From positions 39,828,501 to 39,892,500 of the forward strand of contig JAIOJX010000002.1 of NCBI GenBank assembly GCA_022376925.1: a DNA stretch of 64,000 bases, in the 5' to 3' direction. A program made the position numbers and the translations under genes. Below the pieces are notes generated by a model. It saw only the letters and a list, made by a program, of their open reading frames with translations, was not told the origin of the DNA and searched no databases. This document shows positions 44,716 to 56,988 of this stretch, piece after piece. Source of the DNA: Tragulus kanchil. Its lineage: Eukaryota; Chordata; Mammalia; Artiodactyla; Tragulidae. Every line of letters starts with the position of its first letter. Within the stretch, counting starts at the first letter, position 1.

Positions 44716-45502
44716 CCCCTTTGAGGCAACTGTTTGAAGGAAGAGAAGTAAAAAGTGGAAGATCTTTCCAGGGAAAAATAGAAGTTGAAAGTTGAAATGG
44801 CCATTTCTTGATGGGGAATGAGCTGGATTCCTTTTGAGGCTGCAGATGACTAGTGAGGGAGTGCAGAGGAGGTGGGGCTGGTTGAGGTGCTCCCCAGGCT
44901 GGGGAGAGTTGGGCGGGGCTGGTGGCTGGCAGCTGCTCCCAGGACAAACAGCTGCTCAGAGCAAGACTAGCTCTGCCTGCATTTACAAGTTCTGTGCTCT
45001 GGAGGTGATTCTGGATATCTGGAAAGTCGCCTCTGGGGCTGCTGTAGCCTATAGCAGTATATCTAACATAGGAAATGTTTAGGGAATGAACTAAGATTCC
45101 TGGGTGGTGACTGGAAGAAAATGTCATAGCCAACAACACAGTATATTTTATGAGGTCATTAAATTTTTACTGTAATATTGTATGTTCAGAGATAAGATTT
45201 AAATTACTGAAATAAATGAAGTTAAACAAATACCTCCTCCAGCAAGTCTCTGCCATTCACATCTGTTCCTCATGGATTGCTTGGGTAACAATGATGGCTT
45301 TTTAACAGTGTGGTGTGAGTCTTTTCAGAATTCACATATAAACAAAAATAACATTCATGCATCTTAGGCATGCCCATCAGAATCCTACTGAGTAACAAGT
45401 AATGATGGGAACAATGAAGGCGGAATTGCATGGAATGACAGAATGACGTGAGCAGGTTCTGGGGAACCAAGTAGACTGTGAGCTTCCTGCGGACTGAGGC
45501 TG
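44716..45502. other. Intron-like unannotated stretch
   Basis: GC-richer patch at 44820-45050. The open frame of 143 codons on the minus strand (44708-45139) has no recognisable domain and its duplicate is broken. No gene supported. Confidence 0.5.
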
Positions 45503-46605
45503 TTTTTTGGGGTAGCCACTAATCTCTGGAATGATACAAAAGAAACAGTTTGTGTGCGAGTAAGTATTCTTTTTCTTTCCAGTTACGATTAGGTATGATA
45601 CACTGTAAACAGTTTCACTTTCATTTTTCACTCAGTGTATCTCTGATATTCCATAACAATAGATAAAGGAAGAATTTCTTCATTCTTTAAAAAAATTTTT
45701 TTTGTAGCCTTAAAGGATCGGCTATATATATTTAAATTGTATATTGTCATTTGTTTGACCATATTTCTTACTGACAGATATTTAGATTGTTTTCCATTCT
45801 TTACTGTTATATCCCCCCTTTGAGGCAACTGTTTGAAGGAAGAGAAGTAAAAAGTGGAAGATCTTTCCAGGGAAAAATAGAAGTTGAAAGTTGAAATGGC
45901 CATTTCTTGATGGGGAATGAGCTGGATTCCTTTTGAGGCTGCAGATGACTAGTGAGGGAGTGCAGAGGAGGTGGGGCTGGTTGAGGTGCTCCCCAGGCTG
46001 GGGAGAGTTGGGCGGGGCTGGTGGCTGGCAGCTGCTCCCAGGACAAACAGCTGCTCAGAGCAAGACTAGCTCTGCCTGCATTTACAAGTTCTGTGCTCTG
46101 GAGGTGATTCTGGATATCTGGAAAGTCGCCTCTGGGGCTGCTGTAGCCTATAGCAGTATATCTAACATAGGAAATGTTTAGGAATGAACTAAGATTCCTG
46201 GGTGGTGACTGGAAGAAAATGTCATAGCCAACAACACAGTATATTTTATGAGGTCATTAAATTTTTACTGTAATATTGTATGTTCAGAGATAAGATTTAA
46301 ATTACTGAAATAAATGAAGTTAAACAAATACCTCCTCCAGCAAGTCTCTGCCATTCACATCTGTTCCTCATGGATTGCTTGGGTAACAATGATGGCTTTT
46401 TAACAGTGTGGTGTGAGTCTTTTCAGAATTCACATATAAACAAAAATAACATTCATGCATCTTAGGCATGCCCATCAGAATCCTACTGAGTAACAAGTAA
46501 TGATGGGAACAATGAAGGCCGGAATTGCATGGAATGACAGAATGACGCGTGAGCAGGTTCTGGGGGAACCAAGTAGACTGTGAGCGCTTCCTGCGGACTG
46601 AGGCT

Positions 46606-46884
46606 GCTCTGAAGTAGGGCCATGGTGCCCACAGCCTGGCAGCTGCTGGAGTGGTCCAGCTGGTCTGCCAGGTCCCCAGCAGGTCCTGAAGCTCCCAGGC
46701 CCTGCTTCCTGGGGGTGGCGGTGGTGGAGACATATCGTGACTGAGCAGGATGATTTCTCTGTTCTTTTTAGTCATTCTGTCCTAAATGCGGAATTGGAGT
46801 GTTTTTCTGTTAGGCATCAGAAAATACAGTTTTTAGGTGTTTGGTAGCTGTGTCGTTTCTCTTCTTTCTTTCGTTTTTTTTTTG
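46606..46884. other. Unannotated non-coding stretch
   Basis: Single-copy. Locally C/G-rich (46620-46735). No exon recognised. Confidence 0.45.
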
Positions 46885-47043
46885 TTTGTTTGTTTTAACC
46901 TCTCTTTATTTGCATGGGATCTTAGTTGTGGCATGAGAGCCCTTTGTTGCAGGGTGTGGGATCTAGTTCCCCAATCACGGATTGATCCCCAGGCCCCCTG
47001 CCTGGGGAGCATGGAGTCTTAGCTGCTGGACCACCAGGGAAGT
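46885..47043 (-). mobile_element. CHR-1-type SINE
   Basis: Plus-strand TTTGCATGGGATCTTAGTTG, a local repeat of the head (GTGTGGGATCTAGTTCCCC), ACGGATTGATCCCCAGG (reversed B box), CATGGAGTCTTAGCTGCTGG and ACCACCAGGGAAGTC. The T/G-rich run at 46868-46890 is its tail. Confidence 0.88.
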
Positions 47044-47595
47044 CTTTATGCTGGTGCTGTCTGTGCTACCTGGGCCACGTGGTTCAGGCTTGTATTGGGG
47101 TCCCTTGCACAGACTCATTTCTGAACACCGGGTGATTCTCTTTTGGTCTCTTATCTACACTTGCTTGGCTGTTGTGGAAATAATAGGTGAAAAGGTCATT
47201 TGTTGTTTGTTTGTCCCCAGACCCCTGCCACATAGAATAGCTGTAAGAATCCATTGTAGAAAGACTAGAAGATATGAGTAAGAGAGAAACAGATTGTTGG
47301 GAATGTAATCGTTGGGGTGGTGTGTCCTTTAGTTAATTCTGAGAGATGTCTGTTATGAACACAAGCTGGAAAAGCCCAGCTTTATAAATCCTGCTGCCAT
47401 GTAAGGTGGTAGAAGCTTGGGAATTGGGAGCACTTGAATTTTCTCTGACCTGCATGCTTTACCAGGTAACCAGGGTTGTGGTAGGGCCTTGACTCTGTGG
47501 TCAGGTGGTTTGTTCACATGTGCAGCCGAGTGCTGAGCCATGTAGCTACTGTGAGGGAGCCCGTGTGGCAGTGGGCGTAAGGGTCTGCCTCTGTC
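47044..47595. other. Intron-like unannotated stretch
   Basis: Single-copy sequence. No exon or recognised repeat. Confidence 0.5.
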
Positions 47596-48079
47596 ACTGG
47601 GCCCGGGTTAATTGCTCAGAGCTCTTATTCTGATTACAAATCATCGTGATTTTGTAATCCATCTTTAAAGTGCTGCATCTTAAGTGTATTAGAAATATTT
47701 AGAAATGCTGTAGCCACAAAACAAACACACAGTGAACCTTTCTTTGTCAAACAGTGTTTAGAAGGAGGGTGTGTTTTATCAGTCCTGGTACACTTAGTCA
47801 CCTGTTGCATTGTAGGCTCTTAATGAATAGAGTGGATTTTTAAATTCATGGTCACCTTGGTACTCAAATTTAACATCAGGTTTTGGAACATGCAAAGGTA
47901 GTTACTTAGTTTTAAGAAAAAGCGTAGCGGTGGTCTTTAGTGATTTAATATGTATTGTAAATCCCATAGTGTTTAAGTACTGTTAAACCATTTTAATGAC
48001 TTTTTTCCTGCAAATGGAGTGATTTTAACCTTAATTTTTTTTTGAACCAGAGAAAATGATGCTCCCTTGAACTGTGCAG

Positions 48080-48290
48080 TGCATGTGTGCTCAGTTACTC
48101 AGTTGTATCTGACTCTTAGTGACTCCCTGGGCTGTAGCCCACCAGGCTCTTCTGTCCATGGGATTCTCCAGGCCAGAGTACTGGAGTGGGTTGTCATTTT
48201 CTTCTCCAGTGGATCTTCCTGACCCAGGGATCAGATCTGGGTCTCCAGCATCATAGATGGGTTCTTTACCACTGAGCCACCTGGGAACCC
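48080..48290 (-). mobile_element. Bov-tA-type SINE (copy about 49257-49467)
   Basis: Plus-strand GCATGTGTGCTCAGTTACTC, TAGCCCACCAGGCTCTTCTG, GTCCATGGGATTCTCCAGGC, GATCTTCCTGACCCAGGG, CCACTGAGCCACCTGGGAAC. Near full-length and little diverged. Confidence 0.96.
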
Positions 48291-48344
48291 TACCGGGGAG
48301 CTGTGCTACATGAGATGCTGGTATCTTGGTTCTTTAACATTTTC

Positions 48345-48475
48345 ACACTGGCATGTAACTTTCCATTTATTTAATCTTTCCAACAGCGATGTCAATGAGA
48401 ATCTTGTCTGGTGAGTATCACTAGTCTCATTTTACAGATGCAGGAATTGAGGCTTAGAGCTACTTCCTTGTCCTG
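48345..48475 (+). repeat. MIR SINE fragment (copies 49521-49650 and 50625-50712)
   Basis: ACTTTCCATTTATTTAATC, CCAACAGCGATG, CATTTTACAGATGCAGGAAT and TGAGGCTTAGAGCTAC follow the MIR core. Triplicated by D17 and D18. The third copy has lost 11 bp. Confidence 0.8.
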
Positions 48476-49256
48476 AATCTGTTTTCTTTCCTGTGAAATG
48501 ATCTGCCATCTTCAAGGACAAAGGGCTTGATGTGAGAATAAACCTTGAACTCAAAGCCTTTTCTGTGTCCTAAGCAAGTTAGGTAATACCTTTCCTTGGA
48601 AGTAATACTGTTACACAAAGTTTTGAGGTAATGTACATAGAAATGCCACAATTTTATACAGTAAGTACTCAGCTAATGACAGCTACACGAGTGATAAAGA
48701 TGATAATGTTTTAAGAGTCACACACTACTTTTCTAAGATTATGTGACCTCACAGTGAGGAGTTTTCGTTACTGGGCCCGGGTTAATTGCTCAGAGCTCTT
48801 ATTCTGATTACAAATCATCGTGATTTTGTAATCCATCTTTAAAGTGCTGCATCTTAAGTGTATTAGAAATATTTAGAAATGCTGTAGCCACAAAACAAAC
48901 ACACAGTGAACCTTTCTTTGTCAAACAGTGTTTAGAAGGAGGGTGTGTTTTATCAGTCCTGGTACACTTAGTCACCTGTTGCATTGTAGGCTCTTAATGA
49001 ATAGAGTGGATTTTTAAATTCATGGTCACCTTGGTACTCAAATTTAACATCAGGTTTTGGAACATGCAAAGGTAGTTACTTAGTTTTAAGAAAAAGCGTA
49101 GCGGTGGTCTTTAGTGATTTAATATGTATTGTAAATCCCATAGTGTTTAAGTACTGTTAAACCATTTTAATGACTTTTTTCCTGCAAATGGAGTGATTTT
49201 TAACCTTAATTTTTTTTTTGAACCAGAGAAAATGATGCTCCCTTGAACTGTGCAGT

Positions 49257-49467
49257 GCATGTGTGCTCAGTTACTCAGTTGTATCTGACTCTTAGTGACT
49301 CCCTGGGCTGTAGCCCACCAGGCTCTTCTGTCCATGGGATTCTCCAGGCCAGAGTACTGGAGTGGGTTGTCATTTTCTTCTCCAGTGGATCTTCCTGACC
49401 CAGGGATCAGATCTGGGTCTCCAGCATCATAGATGGGTTCTTTACCACTGAGCCACCTGGGAACCCT
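49257..49467 (-). mobile_element. Bov-tA SINE, D17 second copy
   Basis: Second rendering of 48080-48290. Confidence 0.95.
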
Positions 49468-49931
49468 ACCGGGGAGCTGTGCTACATGAGATGCTGGTAT
49501 CTTGGTTCTTTAACATTTTCACACTGGCATGTAACTTTCCATTTATTTAATCTTTCCAACAGCGATGTCAATGAGAATCTTGTCTGGTGAGTATCACTAG
49601 TCTCATTTTACAGATGCAGGAATTGAGGCTTAGAGCTACTTCCTTGTCCTGAATCTGTTTTCTTTCCTGTGAAATGATCTGCCATCTTCAAGGACAAAGG
49701 GCTTGATGTGAGAATAAACCTTGAACTCAAAGCCTTTTCTGTGTCCTAAGCAAGTTAGGTAATACCTTTCCTTGGAAGTAATACTGTTACACAAAGTTTT
49801 GAGGTAATGTACATAGAAATGCCACAATTTTATACGCAGTAAGTACTCAGCTAATGACAGCTACACGAGTGATAAAGATGATAATGTTTTAAGAGTCACA
49901 CACTACTTTTCTAAGATTATGTGACCTCACA

Positions 49932-50136
49932 TGGTGCCTCAGTGGTAAAGAATCCACCTGCCAATGCAGGAAACCCAAGAGATGCAGATTTGATCCCTGG
50001 GTTGGGAAGATCCCCAGGAGGGAATGGCAACCCACTCTAGTCTTCTTGCCTGGGAAATCCCATGGACAGAGGAGACCGGTGAGCTGCAATCCCTGGGGTC
50101 ACAAAGAGTTGAACACAACTTAGAACTAAACAACAA
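49932..50136 (+). mobile_element. Bov-tA-type SINE with long imperfect flanking repeats
   Basis: ATGGTGCCTCAGTGGTAAAG, CCACCTGCCAATGCAGGAAA, a diverged B box (GATTTGATCCCTGG), then a Bov-A unit ending CAAAGAGTTGAACACAAC. The sequence left of it (49893-49930) resembles that right of it (50139-50177) over about 38 bp at roughly 80% identity, possibly an eroded long target duplication. Copied by D18 at about 50995-51199. Confidence 0.93.
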
Positions 50137-50177
50137 TATGAGTCACACAGTCCTGTTCAAAGATTATGGAACCTCAC

Positions 50178-50624
50178 CTGGCAATGGTGTCCATTTAAAG
50201 GAGAGGCCAGGCTAGGGAAGAGTCTGCCATCAGTATTGTGTGTGTGGAGTCAGAAGTGAAAGAAGAGGCAGCCTTGAAGACTCCAGGGAGCCGGGCAAGC
50301 AGTGGCTATTGAGCCACACCAGATCCCACATGATTGTATGGGGGTGGGTGGGAAGGGGAGGGAAACAGCAGATTTGAGTCATCTGGTCACCCAGAAACAG
50401 GAAATTCCTACAGTGAAAAGGAAAGATGGATTTCTAACCTGGGAGAGTGTGTCCTGCATGCATTATCCCTGAGGTGTTCCTAACATACTGTTATCGCTGA
50501 TGTTTTTCATAATGATTTGGGACCATCAAGAAATGTTGAATTATACTGGATTTTTGCTAAGACTGTGGAACTGTCACACTGCAGGAAGACTTTCACCAAT
50601 TTGTTTTTTTGATGCTCTTTGAAG
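50178..50624. other. Intron-like unannotated stretch
   Basis: Contains a G-rich run near 50338-50362. No exon. Partly triplicated by D18 and D19. Confidence 0.45.
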
Positions 50625-50994
50625 TCTTTCCAACAGCGATGCTGGAACTGTCAGTATCACTAGTCTCATTTTACAGATGCAGGAATTGAGGCTTAGAGCT
50701 ACTTCCTTGTCCTGAATCTGTTTTCTTTCCTGTGAAATGATCTGCCATCTTCAAGGACAAAGGGCTTGATGTGAGAATAAACCTTGAACTCAAAGCCTTT
50801 TCTGTGTCCTAAGCAAGTTAGGTAATACCTTTCCTTGGAAGTAATACTGTTACACAAAGTTTTGAGGTAATGTACATAGAAATGCCACAATTTTATACGC
50901 AGTAAGTACTCAGCTAATGACAGCTACACGAGTGATAAAGATGATAATGTTTTAAGAGTCACACACTACTTTTCTAAGATTATGTGACCTCACA

Positions 50995-51199
50995 TGGTGC
51001 CTCAGTGGTAAAGAATCCACCTGCCAATGCAGGAAACCCAAGAGATGCAGATTTGATCCCTGGGTTGGGAAGATCCCCAGGAGGGAATGGCAACCCACTC
51101 TAGTCTTCTTGCCTGGGAAATCCCATGGACAGAGGAGACCGGTGAGCTGCAATCCCTGGGGTCACAAAGAGTTGAACACAACTTAGAACTAAACAACAA
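50995..51199 (+). mobile_element. Bov-tA SINE, D18 second copy
   Basis: Second rendering of 49932-50136. Confidence 0.93.
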
Positions 51200-51433
51200 T
51201 ATGAGTCACACAGTCCTGTTCAAAGATTATGGAACCTCACCTGGCAATGGTGTCCATTTAAAGGAGAGGCCAGGCTAGGGAAGAGTCTGCCATCAGTATT
51301 GTGTGTGTGGAGTCAGAAGTGAAAGAAGAGGCAGCCTTGAAGACTCCAGGGGACCCGGCAAGCAGTGGCTATTGAGCCACCCCAGATCCCACATGATTGT
51401 ATGGGGGGGGGTGGGAAGGGGAGGGAAACAGCA

Positions 51434-53585
51434 GATTTGAGTCATCTGGTCACCCAGAAACAGGAAATTCCTACAGTGAAAAGGAAAGATGGATTTCTAA
51501 CCTGGGAGAGTGTGTCCTGCATGCATTATCCCTGAGGTGTTCCTAACATACTGTTATCGCTGATGTTTTTCATAATGATTTGGGACCATCAAGAAATGTT
51601 GAATTATACTGGATTTTTGCTAAGACTGTGGAACTGTCACACTGCAGGAAGACTTTCACCAATTTGTTTTACTCTTTGAAGCTTAAAGAGCTGCCTTTCA
51701 GTTATCTGTACATTAGTTCTTTTTACTGTCAGTGGTTTTAGATAAAATGAATTTTACTAAATTTGAATATGTAAGTTCTTTTATTTGATTCTTAAAACTG
51801 AGATACAGTTGATAGTAAAGTTCCTGGCCAGTGTTAAGGTAAAGACCAGGAGTTTAGACAACTTCATAAATGTATTTGATTCTGGGCCATTTTCTCACTG
51901 TTAGCCCAAAGCGTATTTGTAAAGTTCAGTGTCTGCTTGCTTTCTTTTATATCCTTTAGTAACTTCTGTGGTGTAGAGTATTAAAATCAAGTCCTGCTTT
52001 TAATTGTCTTAATATCCCTTTGCTCACACATCTTCACTGTGGTTTTTAGTGCTAACACACAAAGCACCACCTGCAGGGCAGTGTGTTTAGAGAAGGGTGC
52101 TCCCTCTGGAGGCCAACCTGGGTCATACTGCATAACAGTTTGGACAGTTTTTTATCTGCGGTAAATATCTTGAAAAGTACGAACAGCTGCGAAAAGGTGC
52201 CAGCTCTCACGTATGGGGTCCTATGCATGCAGCCCTCACTTCTGTCACCGCTCAGAAGGCATCTCTGTAGTGGCTTCCCACTGTCCTAAAAACAAGGTCA
52301 GGAATTAAGCAGATTGGAGCCCTATGTGGGATTTTAAGCATGGGCACAATTTCTTCCAATGGTACAACATGTTAGGGATGCTCACTTTTTTTGTGATACT
52401 TCTCAAGGGTTAGGACTTGGCATACATTTTCTTTTACAAGAAAAAATGATGCATGACTCAAACACCAAACCCCAAAGTTGGTGGTTTTATTTGTTGCCGT
52501 TTTTCCAGGGATTTGAGTCATCTGGTCACCCAGAAACAGGAAATTCCTACAGTGAAAAGGAAAGATGGATTTCTAACCTGGGAGAGTGTGTCCTGCATGC
52601 ATTATCCCTGAGGTGTTCCTAACATACTGTTATCGCTGATGTTTTTCATAATGATTTGGGACCATCAAGAAATGTTGAATTATACTGGATTTTTGCTAAG
52701 ACTGTGGAACTGTCACACTGCAGGAAGACTTTCACCAATTTGTTTTACTCTTTGAAGCTTAAAGAGCTGCCTTTCAGTTATCTGTACATTAGTTCTTTTT
52801 ACTGTCAGTGGTTTTAGATAAAATGAATTTTACTAAATTTGAATATGTAAGTTCTTTTATTTGATTCTTAAAACTGAGATACAGTTGATAGTAAAGTTCC
52901 TGGCCAGTGTTAAGGTAAAGACCAGGAGTTTAGACAACTTCATAAATGTATTTGATTCTGGGCCATTTTCTCACTGTTAGCCCAAAGCGTATTTGTAAAG
53001 TTCAGTGTCTGCTTGCTTTCTTTTATATCCTTTAGTAACTTCTGTGGTGTAGAGTATTAAAATCAAGTCCTGCTTTTAATTGTCTTAATATCCCTTTGCT
53101 CACACATCTTCACTGTGGTTTTTAGTGCTAACACACAAAGCACCACCTGCAGGGCAGTGTGTTTAGAGAAGGGTGCTCCCTCTGGAGGCCAACCTGGGTC
53201 ATACTGCATAACAGTTTGGACAGTTTTTTATCTGCGGTAAATATCTTGAAAAGTACGAACAGCTGCGAAAAGGTGCCAGCTCTCACGTATGGGGTCCTAT
53301 GCATGCAGCCCTCACTTCTGTCACCGCTCAGAAGGCATCTCTGTAGTGGCTTCCCACTGTCCTAAAAACAAGGTCAGGAATTAAGCAGATTGGAGCCCTA
53401 TGTGGGATTTTAAGCATGGGCACAATTTCTTCCAATGGTACAACATGTTAGGGATGCTCACTTTTTTTGTGATACTTCTCAAGGGTTAGGACTTGGCATA
53501 CATTTTCTTTTACAAGAAAAAATGATGCATGACTCAAAAACCAAACCCCAAAGTTGGTGGTTTTATTTGTTGCCGTTTTTCCAGG
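51434..53585. repeat. Tandem duplication D19 (51434-52509, 52510-53585)
   Basis: Two abutting 1,076-bp copies. The only difference seen is CTCAAACACC against CTCAAAAACC (52458 and 53534). No transposon recognised in the part unique to this unit (51682-52509). Confidence 0.97.
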
Positions 53586-54807
53586 TAGTACTTCAGATTG
53601 GATTTCAGGGTTGCCTCTCCTCGTCTAGTGAGTGTTTGGTATAGTTATCACTGTTTCAGAGTCCTTCTGATTGTCTTCATGTGACCATACCTGCCTTACA
53701 CCTAAGAGAAAGTGAGTCCCAAGTTCTGTCGAGGAGTATGAGCCTCTTGCCACTGATTATCCACTGAGCTCTTACTTTGTTTCCTTTATCTTGGGTTAGT
53801 CAAAGGAGATGTGAGAATGGATTCAGTCCCTGAGTGTACAGATTTAATTCCCCTGGAGCAGTGTTCTGCTGTACAGTGTGGTGGGTGTGGCAGACAGGCG
53901 ATGCCCCTCCCCCTAGATATCCATTCTGGGCCCTGTTGGCCTGTCACCCTCTAGGACCAAGGGGAGCTGGTGTTGCTGATCAGCCTACGATAACATGGGG
54001 GGAGTATCCAGTAGTACCCTGATGGGCCCAGTGTAATCACAGATTCCTTAAAAGTGGGGAGATGAGGCAGAGTGAGAAGGACTTAGCCTGATGGGGCTGT
54101 TTTGAAAACAGGGGAAAGGGCCCTTAGCCAAAGAAAGCAGGCAGGTGGCACAGAAGTCCAGAGAAGTCGCTGGGGTGCCTCCTTGATGGGAGTCCCTAAA
54201 CCCACTCCTTGGGGAACCAGGCAGAGCTGTCCACAGAGGTGTTCCACCAGATGCCCTTGGGGCACATAGCCCAGTGCAGGGACCCCACCTGCACTGGGGG
54301 AGCCTGCCAAGAGATGACTGTCCCAGGTCAGGAGCCCGTAAGAGGAGGGAGGCAGAAAGTTAGGGTGATGAGCTGAGAGAAGTGGGAGGACACGGGAGAG
54401 AAGCCTTGTTCGTGGGGCCTGTTTGGTTTGGGAAGAGAATGGTCCTGGTAGGTGTCAGCAGACGGGCCCATGGGTTAAACTAGGCCAGCAGTTACTGTGT
54501 AGTCTGTAAACTGAGAATGGTGTTTACATTTTCAAATGGTTGCGGGAAAAAATAGAAAAAGAGGAATATTTTATGATGTGAAAATTGTATGTAATCAGGT
54601 TTCAAGTGTCCATAAATAAACCTCTGGAACACAGCTACCTTGTTTGACTTACAGGCTGGTTTGGCTGCTCTGCTCTGGAAGCACACAATTCAGAAGTCAT
54701 GGTGGAAACCACGGCCTGCAAGTCCTAAAATACTTGCTGTCTGACCTTTTCTAGGAGTTCACCCAAGGCCTGGGACACCGAAGGTTAAGTGCAGTGGTGG
54801 AAGGGTC
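53586..54807. other. Intron-like unannotated stretch
   Basis: Single-copy. 54020-54130 (GGGCCCAGTGTAATCACAG, CTTAAAAGTGGGGAGATGAG) resembles phrases common in old L1M/MER-type repeats, but too diverged to assign. No exon recognised. Confidence 0.45.
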
Positions 54808-56988
54808 AGTATCTGATGAAAGACGTCTTGGAGAAAGAGATGAGGGCTTGGAGGGGCATTGGGAGCAGGTCCTCAGAGAGCGACAATGTTGTAATCGGAC
54901 TTTGGAGCTTGAACAGTTGTGAGGGTGCCTGGGGTGATGGTGAGTGCTGCCAGCGGAGGACCTGCGTGCAGCTCGGAGGCCAAAGTCCTTGCTGATGACC
55001 AGGTGTGGACATTCAGGTCCTTAGTGTGTGGATGGGGAGGTTGACGGAGTGAGAAGCAGCCAGTGTCAGCCTTCATAACAAGGAGGTGTAGGGTGTGTGT
55101 GTGAGCACATTAACACTCTATACTTGTGCCATGTGTTCATAGTGATTCTTCCAGTTTCTCCAGCTCATTCACGGTGTGCATGTTAGGAACTGTCTGTGTA
55201 GCACAGTGTTTACTTTGCACAGGTTGGTGATTTGGTTATTTTCTCTATTTTATAAACAAGGAAACTGAGACCACAGGTTAAATGATTTGCCTGAGGCTGT
55301 ATGGTCAGTAAATGGCATCAGGCACTTCGTTTCCCTCTGAGGCAATCTTTCTTTGGAACCCAGAGTCCAGAAAGCAGGAAGAAGAGGACATGAGAGGTTG
55401 AGGAGAGGAAAGGAGAGCTGAACTGAACATCTTCTGAGCTGACAGAATGGAAAGTTCTTCTGAGTCAGGGGTCAGGAGCCTTTGAGCCAACTGTTGTGTT
55501 TCAGGAGGACTCACCGCCTGACAGATTGGATTTGAGTTGTGGCGAGCTGTGAGCTTTTCTCTGGGTCTCTGAACTCTGTCCTCCTCCAGAAAAATAAGGT
55601 TGGTGGCTCTTCACAGGGACTGAAGAAATAAGAGTCCAGTGCTTGGTGGGTAGGCGGTGCATAGGAAATTGTGTGTGTATGTTATCACTACTGAAACAAG
55701 GGGAAGGTTTGTACTGCCATTGGGTGTAGAGTTAAGTAGGTGGTCTCAACAGCTCTTGGCATGAAGTAGCAAACGTTAGCTTATCCTCTTCTGTTTCTTT
55801 CTTTCATAATTCTGTATCTATATTCCCTGATACCTATTTGTCATCGTTGGGAAAGGTTTTCCCTGTGCAGTTGTCTCTGTACCTTTTCTGGAAAAGGCGG
55901 ACAATTGGGGAGGTCAGTCTGATGAAAGACGTCTTGGAGAAAGAGATGAGGGCTTGGAGGGGCATTGGGAGCAGGTCCTCAGAGGCGACAATGTTGTAAT
56001 CGGACTTTGGAGCTTGAACAGTTGTGAGGGTGCCTGGGGTGATGGTGAGTGCTGCCAGCGGAGGACCTGCGTGCAGCTCGGAGGCCAAAGTCCTTGCTGA
56101 TGACCAGGTGTGGACATTCAGGTCCTTAGTGTGTGGATGGGGAGGTTGACGGAGTGAGAAGCAGCCAGTGTCAGCCTTCATAACAAGGAGGTGTAGGGTG
56201 TGTGTGTGAGCACATTAACACTCTATACTTGTGCCATGTGTTCATAGTGATTCTTCCAGTTTCTCCAGCTCATTCACGGTGTGCATGTTAGGAACTGTCT
56301 GTGTAGCACAGTGTTTACTTTGCACAGGTTGGTGATTTGGTTATTTTCTCTATTTTATAAACAAGGAAACTGAGACCACAGGTTAAATGATTTGCCTGAG
56401 GCTGTATGGTCAGTAAATGGCATCAGGCACTTCGTTTCCCTCTGAGGCAATCTTTCTTTGGAACCCAGAGTCCAGAAAGCAGGAAGAAGAGGACATGAGA
56501 GGTTGAGGAGAGGAAAGGAGAGCTGAACTGAACATCTTCTGAGCTGACAGAATGGAAAGTTCTTCTGAGTCAGGGGTCAGGAGCCTTTGAGCCAACTGTT
56601 GTGTTTCAGGAGGACTCACCGCCTGACAGATTGGATTTGAGTTGTGGCGAGCTGTGAGCTTTTCTCTGGGTCTCTGAACTCTGTCCTCCTCCAGAAAAAT
56701 AAGGTTGGTGGCTCTTCACAGGGACTGAAGAAATAAGAGTCCAGTGCTTGGTGGGTAGGCGGTGCATAGGAAATTGTGTGTGTATGTTATCACTACTGAA
56801 ACAAGGGGAAGGTTTGTACTGCCATTGGGTGTAGAGTTAAGTAGGTGGTCTCAACAGCTCTTGGCATGAAGTAGCAAACGTTAGCTTATCCTCTTCTGTT
56901 TCTTTCTTTCATAATTCTGTATCTATATTCCCTGATACCTATTTGTCATCGTTGGGAAAGGTTTTCCCCTGTGCAGTTGTCTCTGTAC
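54808..56988. repeat. Direct duplication D20 (54808-55881, about 55912-56988)
   Basis: Offset 1106, then 1105 (CAGAGAGCGAC against CAGAGGCGAC). A 30-bp seam (55882-55911) matches neither flank cleanly. The end of copy 1 has one C fewer in a run near 55862. The unit contains a MIR. Confidence 0.96.
55225..55370 (+). repeat. MIR SINE fragment (copy 56330-56475)
   Basis: CTCTATTTTATAAACAAGGA, AACTGAGACCACAGG, TAAATGATTTGCCTGAGGC and GGTCAGTAAATGGCATC follow the MIR core and flank order. Confidence 0.85.

Larger units (their letters stand above)
44402..46605. repeat. Direct duplication D16 (44402-45502, about 45507-46605)
   Basis: Offset 1107, then 1099 after copy 2 loses 8 bp near 45557. The last 90 bp of copy 1 lack single or paired bases present in copy 2 (GACGTGAGC against GACGCGTGAGC; GGGGAACC against GGGGGAACC; GAGCTTCC against GAGCGCTTCC). 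The errors mirror each other at the two ends. Confidence 0.97.
47596..49930. repeat. Direct duplication D17 (47596-48752, 48770-49930)
   Basis: The longest period, 1174-1178, with single-base additions in T-runs (48026 against 49200; 48037 against 49211) and GC inserted near 49836. A 17-bp seam at 48753-48769. The unit contains a Bov-tA SINE and a MIR. Confidence 0.96.
49551..51681. repeat. Direct duplication D18 (49551-50624, 50625-51681)
   Basis: Offset 1074 at the seam, then 1063 after an 11-bp loss in copy 2 (near 50642), about 1057 at the end. The end of copy 1 has extra bases (TTGTTTTTTTGATGCTCTTTG against TTGTTTTACTCTTTG). A G-run near 51405 and several nearby bases differ. Triplicated segments join it to both D17 and D19. 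Confidence 0.96.

Noticed and set aside
44708..45139. A 143-codon frame with a Pro/Ser-rich middle
   Set aside because: Its D16 counterpart starts differently and is shorter, it has no domain, and it overlaps an old L1 fragment.
48385..48413. Small exon: TTTCCAACAG acceptor and GGTGAGTATC donor around a short segment
   Set aside because: It sits inside a MIR SINE, where these strings are part of the repeat. The third copy (D18) destroys the middle. No coding context.
54020..54130. Degenerate L1M/MER fragment
   Set aside because: A few familiar phrases only. Too diverged to name without a database search.
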